DNA of 5,371 bases. Origin: Chloroflexota bacterium. Its GTDB lineage: Bacteria; Chloroflexota; Limnocylindria; Limnocylindrales; CSP1-4. The notes under the pieces were generated by a model. It was given only the letters and a program-made list of their open reading frames with translations, was not told where the DNA came from and did no database searches. Location: NCBI GenBank assembly GCA_017860675.1, contig JAGDMV010000135.1, positions 1-5,371 on the forward strand. The letters are read 5' to 3'. The translations under genes and the position numbers were made by a program. Below are positions 1-5,371 of this stretch, piece after piece. Positions within the stretch are counted from its first letter, which is position 1; each line of letters begins with the position of its first letter.

Positions 1-6
1 CGGCGG

Positions 7-35
7 AGCGTGCGTCGATTGTACGGGCGCACGCT
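7..35. repeat. GC-rich inverted repeat (possible hairpin)
   Basis: Two perfectly complementary 8-base arms, AGCGTGCG at 7-14 and CGCACGCT at 28-35, flank 13 bases. One G-T pair and one more G-C pair could extend the stem to 10 bp with a 9-base loop. There is no T-tract on either side, so it is not a textbook intrinsic terminator. It lies about 80 bases past the stop of the minus-strand serpin-like frame, so it could end or stabilise transcripts coming from the right, or belong to a gene beyond the left edge. Apart from it I see nothing recognisable in positions 1-113. Confidence 0.4.
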
Positions 36-113
36 GCTCGCAGCGGACGAGGCGAGGTCACGCCCGGCCCGGGGAGGTCGCCGGGCGGAAGGTCCCCGGA
101 CCGGCGCGGTCGC

Positions 114-386
114 TCAGGAGGGGTCGACGACGCGGCCGACGAACAGGATCGCGCCGGTCCGGACGTCGCGGACGAGGAAGACGAACGGCTGGTCGGCCCA
201 GATCCGCACCGGCTCGCGGGTGTCTCCGGGGCCGGCGGCCGCAATCACGACCGCCGCCGCCGGGCGGTCGTCGCGGTGGGTGATCACCGGAGGATCGGCG
301 ATCGGGGGCCCGCGCGGCCGATAGGGCGCTCCACCGCGCATGTTGTGACGACGTGTGACGCCGCGGCGCCAGCGTCGGGCCGCCAC
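114..386 (-). pseudogene. Serpin C-terminal remnant
   Basis: This 90-codon frame begins at a GTG at 386, with an ATG at 341 as an alternative, and ends with TGA at 116-114. Its last ~49 residues (about 260-114) resemble the C-terminus of serpins, the serine protease inhibitors that trap proteases through a reactive-centre loop. AAAVVIAAAG recalls the hinge side of that loop, and ADQPFVFLVRD followed by TGAILFVGRVVDPS matches the family's closing beta strands, ending where serpins normally end. A functional serpin has roughly 350-420 residues. The missing ~330 would lie to the right, where the S9 peptidase gene sits in another frame. The first ~42 residues are Arg/Pro-rich and look like non-coding filler. 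I see no Shine-Dalgarno or TANNNT box before either start. The family call rests on motif recognition. The most likely reading is a decayed or truncated copy; a small expressed peptide is less likely. Confidence 0.55.
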
Positions 387-420
387 GGCGCCGGGCTGGA
401 TCCGGCTCCGGGAGGCGGGC

Positions 421-2493
421 TCAGCCCCGCACGAAACGGTCGAACCAGGCCAGCATCCGCTCGTGGCGGTCGATCCGGCGGTCCGGCCTGCCGCACACGC
501 CGAGCGAGTGGAAGCTCTCGGGATACAGGACGTACTCCACCTCGCGGCCGAGCACCCGCAGGGCCACGAAGAGCTGCTCGTTGTCGGCCGCGGCGCAGCG
601 CAGGTCCGCTTCTCCCTGGAGGATGAGGAGCGGCGCTTTCATCCGCGGCGCGAGGCGGAGCGGCGACTGGCGCCAGAGCTTCTCCGTCCCCTCGTCGCTG
701 AGCGGGTCGCCGAGCAGCTCGGCCCGGTTGTACTCGACGCCCGTGTCCGAGTTTCCCCAGGCCGCGACGTGGTTGGCGACACCGGCCTCGGCGACGGCCG
801 CCCGGAATCGGTCCGGCTCCGCGCCGATCATCCACTGGGCGAGGAAGCCGCCGTACGACAGGCCAAGGATGCCGATGCGATCGGGGTCGACCAGGCCGAG
901 GGCGACGCCATGGTCGACGACGGCCAGCAGGTCGGCCGCGTCCGCCCCGCCCCAGTCGCCGAAGAGGGCACGGGTCCAGGCCCTGCCATAGCCGGCCCCG
1001 CCCCGGATGTTCGGCATAAGCACCCGGTAGCCGCGGGCGCAGAGGAGCACCGTCTCGATCGACGGGGCCGGCGCCCAGCCGCCGGTCGTCGGGCCGCCGT
1101 GGATGTCGACGATCGTCGGCAGTGGCCCGCCCGGCGCCCCGGCCGGCGAGGCGATCCAGGTCTCGATCGGGCCGCCCTCGCCCGACACCTGCACGGACCG
1201 CATCGACGGCCACGGGATCCCCCGCCGCCAGGCCGATCCGAGGCGAGTGCGGGTCCGAAGCCGGGCGCCCGGCGTACCCGCCCGCTCCACCGTCATCAGC
1301 TCCATCGGCCGGTCGTCGAGCGTGCCGACGGCGCTGACTGTTCCCCCTGCCACCCCGAGCGTCCAGCAGGCGGCGTCGGCCTCGACGAGACGCACCGGCG
1401 CCCCGGCCGGCCGACCAGTCGCGGGATCGAACGGGAAGCGCCAGGGCACGGCCCGGCCGCGGTCCGTCACGAGCGCCACGAGCGACGCGGGTCCGTCCCA
1501 GGCGGGCCCCGTCCGGGACGGCGCGATCCAGCCGTTCATGTCCGTGTCCAGCCAGGCGCCGATCGGCCGATCGAGGTCGGGCGCCAGGGCGACGGCCGGC
1601 CGCGAGCCGTCGGCCGGCGCGACGAACGGCCCGGGCTGCTCGTCGTCGAGCGGCGCGGGCACGTCCACCCCGGAGCAGGCGAGCCAGCGGCCGTCGGGCG
1701 AGAATGCCGGGCTGCCGGCGAAGCCGGCCAGGTGGATCACCTCCGCGGGTTCCCCGCCGCTCGCCGGCACGGTCCAGATCGATGGCAGCGGAAGGAGGTC
1801 GGCGTCCGGCCGGGGATCGGCCGCGAATGCCAGTCGCTGACCGTCGGGTGCCCAGGCGACGTCGCGGACGTCGAAGTCGCCACGCGTCAGCCGGCGTGGC
1901 CGGGCGCGCCGGCTGACGGCCACGATCCAGAGATGATCCCGCCGGTCGCGATGGCCGATCTCGTCCCGGCGCCAGTCGAGGCGCCTGATCCGGCGGGCTG
2001 TTGGCGTCCGGCCCGTCCGTTCGGGCCCGACGATCAGCCTGGGCGGATCGGACCCGGCCACGACGGCCAGCCGCCGCCCGTCGGGCGACCAGGCGATCTC
2101 CGAGACGCCGTGGGGCGGCGCCCAGGGCGTCCACGGCTCGCCGCCCGCGAGGTCGGCGATCATGACGGCCGTCGGTCGGTCGGGCTCGTCGGGGAAGGAG
2201 CGCAGGAAGGCGACCAGTCGGCCGCCGGGGCTCACCCGGGGCCGGGTGTCGCGGACAGCACCGGTCGTGAGGGGGAGCGTGGCGTCCCGCGGCGTTCCCC
2301 GCACGCCCCGCGCGCCACCGAAGCTCACGAGGTGAAGGTGCGACCGGTAGGTCTCGCCGTACACGGCGCGAACGACGACGATCGCGCCCGACCCGTCAGG
2401 TAGGGGATCGTGCTCCTCGAGCACGACCTGGCGTCGAACGAGGCGGGCGGGCGAGAGCGGCCGCGTGGGCGATGGGCGACGGGTCCGGGGCAT
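421..2493 (-). CDS. S9 family serine peptidase (prolyl oligopeptidase / acylaminoacyl peptidase type)
   Basis: This is a complete 690-residue protein, a normal length for bacterial S9 peptidases, which cleave short peptides. The N-terminal ~430 residues look like a TolB/WD-like beta-propeller, with blade motifs WSPDG (135-139), WAPDG (214-218) and FSPDG (264-268). The C-terminal ~250 residues are an alpha/beta-hydrolase domain. DIHGGP (463-468) provides the oxyanion region, GLSYGG (544-549) carries nucleophile Ser546, LLILQGEAD (622-630) carries Asp630, and YPESFH (657-662) carries His662. The GRPDRRIDR stretch after the His is typical of this group, so the catalytic site looks intact. No signal peptide or membrane segment is visible, so a cytoplasmic location is inferred. 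The ATG at 2493 is chosen because a TANNNT box lies 6 nt upstream and no Shine-Dalgarno is seen; transcription is probably leaderless. The gene is divergent from psuG. The exact S9 subfamily and substrate cannot be fixed from sequence alone; the ADLRC motif favours the acylaminoacyl-peptidase-like branch. Confidence 0.93.
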   Translation of the reverse strand: MPRTRRPSPTRPLSPARLVRRQVVLEEHDPLPDGSGAIVVVRAVYGETYRSHLHLVSFGGARGVRGTPRDATLPLTTGAVRDTRPRVSPGGRLVAFLRSFPDEPDRPTAVMIADLAGGEPWTPWAPPHGVSEIAWSPDGRRLAVVAGSDPPRLIVGPERTGRTPTARRIRRLDWRRDEIGHRDRRDHLWIVAVSRRARPRRLTRGDFDVRDVAWAPDGQRLAFAADPRPDADLLPLPSIWTVPASGGEPAEVIHLAGFAGSPAFSPDGRWLACSGVDVPAPLDDEQPGPFVAPADGSRPAVALAPDLDRPIGAWLDTDMNGWIAPSRTGPAWDGPASLVALVTDRGRAVPWRFPFDPATGRPAGAPVRLVEADAACWTLGVAGGTVSAVGTLDDRPMELMTVERAGTPGARLRTRTRLGSAWRRGIPWPSMRSVQVSGEGGPIETWIASPAGAPGGPLPTIVDIHGGPTTGGWAPAPSIETVLLCARGYRVLMPNIRGGAGYGRAWTRALFGDWGGADAADLLAVVDHGVALGLVDPDRIGILGLSYGGFLAQWMIGAEPDRFRAAVAEAGVANHVAAWGNSDTGVEYNRAELLGDPLSDEGTEKLWRQSPLRLAPRMKAPLLILQGEADLRCAAADNEQLFVALRVLGREVEYVLYPESFHSLGVCGRPDRRIDRHERMLAWFDRFVRG

Positions 2494-2499
2494 GGCATC

Positions 2500-2505
2500 A
2501 GCCTA
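2500..2505 (-). promoter_or_regulatory. Putative leaderless -10 box of the S9 peptidase gene
   Basis: Read on the minus strand, TAGGCT is followed by six bases and then the ATG at 2493. This matches the TANNNT leaderless -10 arrangement known from Actinobacteria and Deinococcus, in which the transcript begins at or next to the start codon. I see no Shine-Dalgarno in the short gap and no convincing -35 hexamer 16-19 bases further upstream. Support comes from the same spacing at two other starts in this window. Confidence 0.5.
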
Positions 2506-2574
2506 CGCTCTGACGGGCGAGCTCGGCACGTCGCGAGCGGCAGCCGGGGGCACACGCCGGAGCCGCCGGCACGG

Positions 2575-2580
2575 TACCCT
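2575..2580 (+). promoter_or_regulatory. Putative leaderless -10 box of psuG
   Basis: TACCCT is followed by seven bases and the ATG at 2588. There is no purine-rich Shine-Dalgarno in the gap, so a transcript starting at or next to the ATG is the simplest reading. It faces the S9 box at 2500-2505 across 69 bases, which makes 2494-2587 a compact divergent promoter region. That region also holds a small inverted repeat, GCTCG at 2521-2525 and CGAGC at 2534-2538, a possible but weak operator. No good -35 is visible. Confidence 0.5.
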
Positions 2581-2587
2581 CGACTCG

Positions 2588-3556
2588 ATGCAGCCGATCC
2601 ATCCTGCGCTTGCCGGCCTGGCGGCCCGCCTCGCGCTTGCCGACGAGGTGGCCGAGGCGCTCGCCACCAGCCGGCCCGTCGTCGCCCTCGAGTCGACGCT
2701 GATCAGCCACGGGCTGCCGTACCCGCAGAACGTCGAGGTCGCGCGGGCGGCGGAAGCAGCCGTGCGGGAGGCCGGGGCCGTCCCGGCCACGGTGGCGGTC
2801 GAGCGAGGGGTCGTGCTGGTCGGCCTGGACGAGGCACGCCTGGGGGCCCTGGCCACGGCCTCGGGCGTGCGCAAGGTCTCGCGCCCGACGCTGGCGGGGG
2901 CGCTGGCGGACGGGATCCTGGGCGCGACCACCGTCTCGGCCTCGATGGTCGTCGCGGCGGCCGCCGGGATCCGCGTCTTCGCCACCGGCGGGATCGGCGG
3001 CGTCCACCGAGGTGCGTTCGAGCCGTCGGGGCCTCCGGGGCCGGCACGGCGACCGCCCAGCCTGGACGTGTCGGTCGATCTCGAGGAGCTCGCTCGGACA
3101 CCGGTGGCGGTGGTGTGTGCCGGCCCGAAGGCCATCCTCGACGTGCCGGCCACGCTCGAGATCCTGGAGTCACGGGGCGTGCCCGTCGTCGTCATCGGCG
3201 CGGACGAGGTCCCGGGGTTCGTCTCGCGCTCCTCGGGCGTGCCGGCCCCGCAGTCGGTCGTGGACGTGGCCGGCGCCGCGCGGCTCGCCCGGACGCATCT
3301 CGGCCTGGGCCTCGGGAGCGGCCTGCTCGTGTGCGTGCCGATCCCCGCCGGCGACGAGCTGCCCCGGGACGAGGCCGAGGCGGCCATCGCGCGGGCGACG
3401 CTCGAGGCGGAGGCGACCGGCGTGCATGGCCCGGCCACGACGCCCTGGGTCCTTCGGCGGGTCGCCGAGCTGACGGATGGCAGGTCCGTCCGGGCGAACG
3501 TCGCGCTCATCATCAACAACGCCCGGGTCGCGGGCGTCCTCGCTGCGGCCCTGTAG
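2588..3556 (+). CDS. psuG: Pseudouridine-5'-phosphate glycosidase (PsuG)
   Basis: The product is 322 residues, close to the family's usual ~300-310. PsuG splits the C-C glycosidic bond of pseudouridine 5'-phosphate to give uracil and ribose 5-phosphate, the second step of pseudouridine catabolism after the kinase PsuK. Family motifs run throughout: ALESTLISHGLPYPQN (33-48, with Glu35 matching the E. coli catalytic Glu31), KVSR (Lys96, phosphate-binding lysine), GATTVSASM (112-120), FATGGIGGVHRGA (131-143), LDVSVDL (Asp160, metal site), AVVCAGPKAILD (Lys181, matching the Schiff-base Lys166), PGFVSRSSG (209-217) and NVALIINNAR (304-313). All catalytic residues appear present. An upstream in-frame ATG at 2465 would add 41 residues with no family similarity, so 2588 is preferred; it also has a TANNNT box 7 nt upstream. 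A Pro/Arg-rich stretch (about 144-158) is an insertion relative to family members I recall. No psuK is visible beside it. The lipoprotein gene follows after 51 nt. Confidence 0.95.
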   Translation: MQPIHPALAGLAARLALADEVAEALATSRPVVALESTLISHGLPYPQNVEVARAAEAAVREAGAVPATVAVERGVVLVGLDEARLGALATASGVRKVSRPTLAGALADGILGATTVSASMVVAAAAGIRVFATGGIGGVHRGAFEPSGPPGPARRPPSLDVSVDLEELARTPVAVVCAGPKAILDVPATLEILESRGVPVVVIGADEVPGFVSRSSGVPAPQSVVDVAGAARLARTHLGLGLGSGLLVCVPIPAGDELPRDEAEAAIARATLEAEATGVHGPATTPWVLRRVAELTDGRSVRANVALIINNARVAGVLAAAL

Positions 3557-3569
3557 GCGGCCGGGCCGC
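3557..3569 (+). other. Short GC palindrome after psuG
   Basis: GCGGCC, one G, then GGCCGC lies immediately after the psuG TAG. It could form a small hairpin (about 5 bp around a 3-base loop). No U-tract follows, so efficient termination is doubtful and readthrough into the lipoprotein gene is plausible. Confidence 0.25.
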
Positions 3570-3595
3570 GCACCCGTCTCGCGCAGCCAGCCACC

Positions 3596-3601
3596 GGGAG
3601 G
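3596..3601 (+). promoter_or_regulatory. Strong Shine-Dalgarno of the DUF4097 lipoprotein gene
   Basis: GGGAGG lies 6 bases before the ATG at 3608 and fixes that start. It is the only clear Shine-Dalgarno in the window. It implies that this gene is translated from a leadered transcript, either readthrough from psuG or an unseen promoter within psuG or the 51-nt gap, unlike its three neighbours. Confidence 0.75.
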
Positions 3602-3607
3602 CACCAC

Positions 3608-4558
3608 ATGCAGCGCATCCACCCGGCCACGAGCCGGCACATCCCCCGCCCCGCCCGTCTCGCGGCCGTCGTGGCCGCGCTCGCCGCCGTGGCCATCGCT
3701 GCCGGCTGCGGCGGGGGCTCGCCATTCGAGGCGCGCTCGACCGAGTCGCGCGAGCTGTCGGTCACCGACGTCGACCAGCCGCTCGTCGTGATCGAGACGT
3801 TCAACGGCCAGGTCACGGTGAGGACAGGCGAGCCGGGCCGGGTCGATGCCACCGTCGAGGTCACCGGGGTGGGTCCGACCCAAGCCGAGGCCGAAGCCGA
3901 CCGGGCCAACGTGGCTACCACGCTCGAGCAAGAGGCGGGCAGGGTCCGCCTGCGCGCCGTCTACGGTCCGAACCCGGCCAGTCCCGGCAATCGCGGCGCG
4001 TCGGCGACTGTTACCGTGCCGCCGGGGAGCGAGCTCGACATCCGGACGTCGAACGGGGCGGTGACGGTCGACCGTGTCGGCGCTGCGCTGCGGGCCGCGA
4101 CCTCGAACGGGGCGGTGACCGTAGCCGGCTCGAGCGGCGACACGGTCGTCGAGACGTCGAACGGCGAGGTCCGGCTCACGGCCGCCACCGGGATGATCGA
4201 CGTGCGCAGCTCGAACGCAGGGGTGACCGTCGAAGCGACCGACGCCGTCGTCGCCGTGGACACCTCGTCGGGTGCGGTCCGCTTCGCCGGGAGCCTGGCT
4301 CCGGGCGACTCGAGCTTCGTCACCAGCAACGGGGCCGTCGACCTGGTCCTCCCGACGGACGCCTCGTTCGCCCTCGACGCCTCGACCTCGAACGGGGACA
4401 TCACCGTCGGCTACCCGCTCGCGTCGAGCGGGGCGGCGTCTGCCGCCAGGGTCCAGGGCACGGTCGGCAGCGACCCGGCGATCGCCATCACGATCGAGAC
4501 GAGCAACGCCGGCGTGACCGTTCAGCCGGCACCGGCGACCTCGGCGCGGCTACCCTGA
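3608..4558 (+). CDS. DUF4097-type beta-strand repeat lipoprotein
   Basis: The product has 316 residues. The N-terminus is a lipoprotein signal: arginines and histidines in the first ~17 residues, hydrophobic LAAVVAALAAVAI (18-30), and lipobox AAGC with Cys34 as the likely lipidated residue, followed by a GGGS linker. The mature part is rich in Val/Thr/Ser and has no enzyme motifs. TSNGAV-like turns recur at 147, 165, 183, 201 and 219, exactly 18 residues apart, then at 239, 260 and 298; an earlier FNGQVTV is at 65-71. This is the pattern of DUF4097 proteins, thought to fold as a right-handed beta-solenoid. Related domains occur in Bacillus YvlB and enterococcal LiaX, linked to envelope stress, but that role is not shown here. 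It should sit on the outer face of the cytoplasmic membrane. The start is set by GGGAGG 6 nt upstream. The stop lies 4 nt before the ABC ATPase GTG, suggesting a shared envelope-related function. Confidence 0.88.
   Translation: MQRIHPATSRHIPRPARLAAVVAALAAVAIAAGCGGGSPFEARSTESRELSVTDVDQPLVVIETFNGQVTVRTGEPGRVDATVEVTGVGPTQAEAEADRANVATTLEQEAGRVRLRAVYGPNPASPGNRGASATVTVPPGSELDIRTSNGAVTVDRVGAALRAATSNGAVTVAGSSGDTVVETSNGEVRLTAATGMIDVRSSNAGVTVEATDAVVAVDTSSGAVRFAGSLAPGDSSFVTSNGAVDLVLPTDASFALDASTSNGDITVGYPLASSGAASAARVQGTVGSDPAIAITIETSNAGVTVQPAPATSARLP
4046..4315 (+). repeat. Five tandem 54-bp (18-residue) coding repeats
   Basis: Units begin at 4046, 4100, 4154, 4208 and 4262 and each opens with a T/S-S-N/S-G/A turn followed by valine-rich strand residues. 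The first two units are nearly identical over their first 20 bases (one mismatch); later units have diverged. Further, irregularly spaced copies occur up to about 4522. Each unit probably forms one coil of the beta-solenoid. Confidence 0.75.
4551..4556 (+). promoter_or_regulatory. Putative leaderless -10 box of the ABC ATPase gene, inside the preceding stop
   Basis: TACCCT is followed by six bases and the GTG at 4563. It is the same hexamer as at psuG and spans the last two sense codons and first stop base of the lipoprotein gene. Its TA comes from a CTA leucine codon, the only CTA in that gene. No strong Shine-Dalgarno lies before the GTG. Translational coupling across the 4-nt gap is an alternative or additional mechanism. 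No -35 is evident. Confidence 0.45.
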
Positions 4559-4562
4559 GACG

Positions 4563-5371
4563 GTGACCTCCCCCGCCTACGCGTCCGCCATCGAGGCGCG
4601 CGGCCTGCGCCGCGTCTACAAGGTCAAGCCTCGGCCCGTGGTCGCCCTGGATGGTGTCGACCTGGACGTGACCGCCGGCGAGCTGTTCGGCCTGCTCGGG
4701 CCAAACGGCGCCGGCAAGACGACCTTGATCAAGATCCTGACCACGCTCCTGCTGCCGACCGACGGCACGGCCCGGGTGGCGGGCTTTGACGTCGTCACCG
4801 AGACGGCCAACATCCGCCGGATCATGAACATGGTGGCCGGCGGCGAGCAGTCCGGCTACGGAATCCTGACCGTGCGCGAGCAGCTCTGGATGTTCAGCCA
4901 GTTCTACGGCCTGGGGACGCGCGAGGGCTGGCGGCGGGTCGACGAGCTGATCGAGCTCGTGGGCATCAGCGAGCAGCGCGATCGGCGAGTCTCGTCCCTC
5001 TCGACCGGTCAGCGCCAGAAGCTGAACCTGGCCCGCGGCTTCCTCAACGACCCCTGGATCCTCTTCCTGGACGAGCCCACGCTGGGCCTGGACGTTGGCG
5101 CGGCGCGAGAGGTTCGCGGCCACATGCGCGCCTGGCGGGCTGCCGTTCCCGGACGGACGGTGCTGCTCACGACCCATTACATGGCCGAGGCGGATGAGCT
5201 CTGCGACCGCATCGCGATCGTGGACCGCGGGCGCGTGCTGGCCATCGGAACGCCATCCGAGCTCAAGCGGCGGGTGCAGGAGGAGTCGCTGTTCAGGCTC
5301 GAGGTCGACGCGCTGCCGGGCGGCCCGGCGGCCCTGGCCGCCTTGCCGGGCGTCGTCTCGGCGGTAGGCGC
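4563..5371 (+). CDS. ABC transporter ATP-binding protein (ABC-2/DrrA type), 3' end missing
   Basis: This frame runs open from a GTG to the window edge (269 full codons). It is a nucleotide-binding subunit that hydrolyses ATP to drive an export permease. Motifs, in order: Walker A GPNGAGKT (46-53), signature LSTGQ (146-150, where LSGGQ is usual), Walker B ILFLDEP (166-172, catalytic Glu171), D-loop LGLD (174-177) and H-loop His205. The region before the helical domain reads GGEQSGYGILT, so the usual Q-loop glutamine appears shifted or replaced. After ~235 residues the sequence enters the C-terminal extension common in DrrA/ABC-2 type ATPases, which average a little over 300 residues; some 40-80 residues are probably missing. 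The GTG is the best start: the N-terminus begins a few residues before the family's first strand, and a TANNNT box lies 6 nt upstream. It directly follows the lipoprotein gene. A permease is expected to the right. The substrate is unknown. Confidence 0.93.
   Translation, partial: MTSPAYASAIEARGLRRVYKVKPRPVVALDGVDLDVTAGELFGLLGPNGAGKTTLIKILTTLLLPTDGTARVAGFDVVTETANIRRIMNMVAGGEQSGYGILTVREQLWMFSQFYGLGTREGWRRVDELIELVGISEQRDRRVSSLSTGQRQKLNLARGFLNDPWILFLDEPTLGLDVGAAREVRGHMRAWRAAVPGRTVLLTTHYMAEADELCDRIAIVDRGRVLAIGTPSELKRRVQEESLFRLEVDALPGGPAALAALPGVVSAVG

Noticed and set aside
284..2134. A 616-codon minus-strand frame within the S9 peptidase region
   Set aside because: It is a frame-shifted reading of the same strand, Arg/Gly/Pro-rich with no motifs; the overlapping frame carries the catalytic triad.
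355..2403. A 682-codon open frame on the plus strand, opposite the S9 peptidase
   Set aside because: It is antisense to a gene with a complete set of peptidase motifs, has a low-complexity Arg/Pro/Gly/Ala composition and no recognisable domain. Such frames are common in very GC-rich DNA because stop codons are rare.
2465..2587. An N-terminal extension of psuG from the ATG at 2465
   Set aside because: The 41 extra residues do not resemble PsuG, would overlap the start of the divergent peptidase gene, and the ATG at 2588 has a promoter-like box at the right distance.
3557..3569. An intrinsic terminator after psuG
   Set aside because: The palindrome is short, has almost no loop and lacks a T-tract, so I list it only as a weak hairpin.
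2503..3921. A 472-codon minus-strand frame opposite psuG and the lipoprotein start
   Set aside because: It is antisense to conserved PsuG motifs and has Ala/Ser/Thr-biased shadow composition.
4046..4315. A CRISPR-like array, suggested by evenly spaced 54-bp repeats
   Set aside because: The repeats are in frame in a coding sequence, diverge in a protein-preserving way and have no unique spacers; they encode solenoid coils.
2410..4566. A 718-codon plus-strand frame across psuG and the lipoprotein gene
   Set aside because: It overlaps two convincing genes in a different frame and its sequence is Arg/Gly-rich low complexity without domains.
4488..5177. A 229-codon minus-strand frame opposite the ABC ATPase
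   Set aside because: The plus strand here encodes all the ABC ATPase motifs, so the minus frame is a shadow.

Overview
The window is very GC-rich DNA, with nearly every third codon position G or C and long spurious open frames opposite the real genes. It carries four convincing protein genes, plus what looks like the tail of a fifth. The base composition, a high-GC style lipoprotein leader and apparently leaderless gene starts suggest a high-GC, probably free-living bacterium, such as a Chloroflexota (Limnocylindria/Ellin6529-like) lineage or an actinomycete. There is no rRNA or tRNA to settle this, so the assignment is inference.

Layout, left to right. Positions 1-113 hold no gene that I can see, only a GC-rich inverted repeat. 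Positions 114-386 (minus) encode a short frame whose last ~49 residues look like the C-terminal end of a serpin; the rest of a serpin is absent, so I read it as a remnant. Positions 421-2493 (minus) are a complete S9-family serine peptidase (prolyl oligopeptidase / acylaminoacyl peptidase type) with an intact Ser-Asp-His triad. A 94-bp divergent promoter region follows. Positions 2588-3556 (plus) encode pseudouridine-5'-phosphate glycosidase (PsuG). Positions 3608-4558 (plus) encode a lipoprotein with DUF4097-type beta-strand repeats. Positions 4563-5371 (plus) are the first 269 codons of an ABC transporter ATPase of the ABC-2/DrrA type, cut by the window edge and starting at GTG.

How they may work together. 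The lipoprotein and the ABC ATPase are separated by only 4 nt and probably form an envelope-related unit that continues to the right, where a permease would be expected. PsuG releases uracil and ribose 5-phosphate from pseudouridine 5'-phosphate; the kinase PsuK is not in the window. The S9 peptidase is an independent, divergently transcribed cytoplasmic enzyme.

The most interesting pattern is regulatory. Three of the four gene starts (S9 peptidase, psuG, ABC ATPase) have no Shine-Dalgarno but carry a TANNNT hexamer ending 6-7 nt before the start codon, the arrangement of leaderless -10 promoters. The fourth (the lipoprotein) has a strong GGGAGG Shine-Dalgarno instead. The promoter proposed for the ABC gene lies across the last codons and stop codon of the lipoprotein gene and includes that gene's only CTA leucine codon. 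I see no CRISPR array, insertion sequence or other clearly new multi-gene system here.
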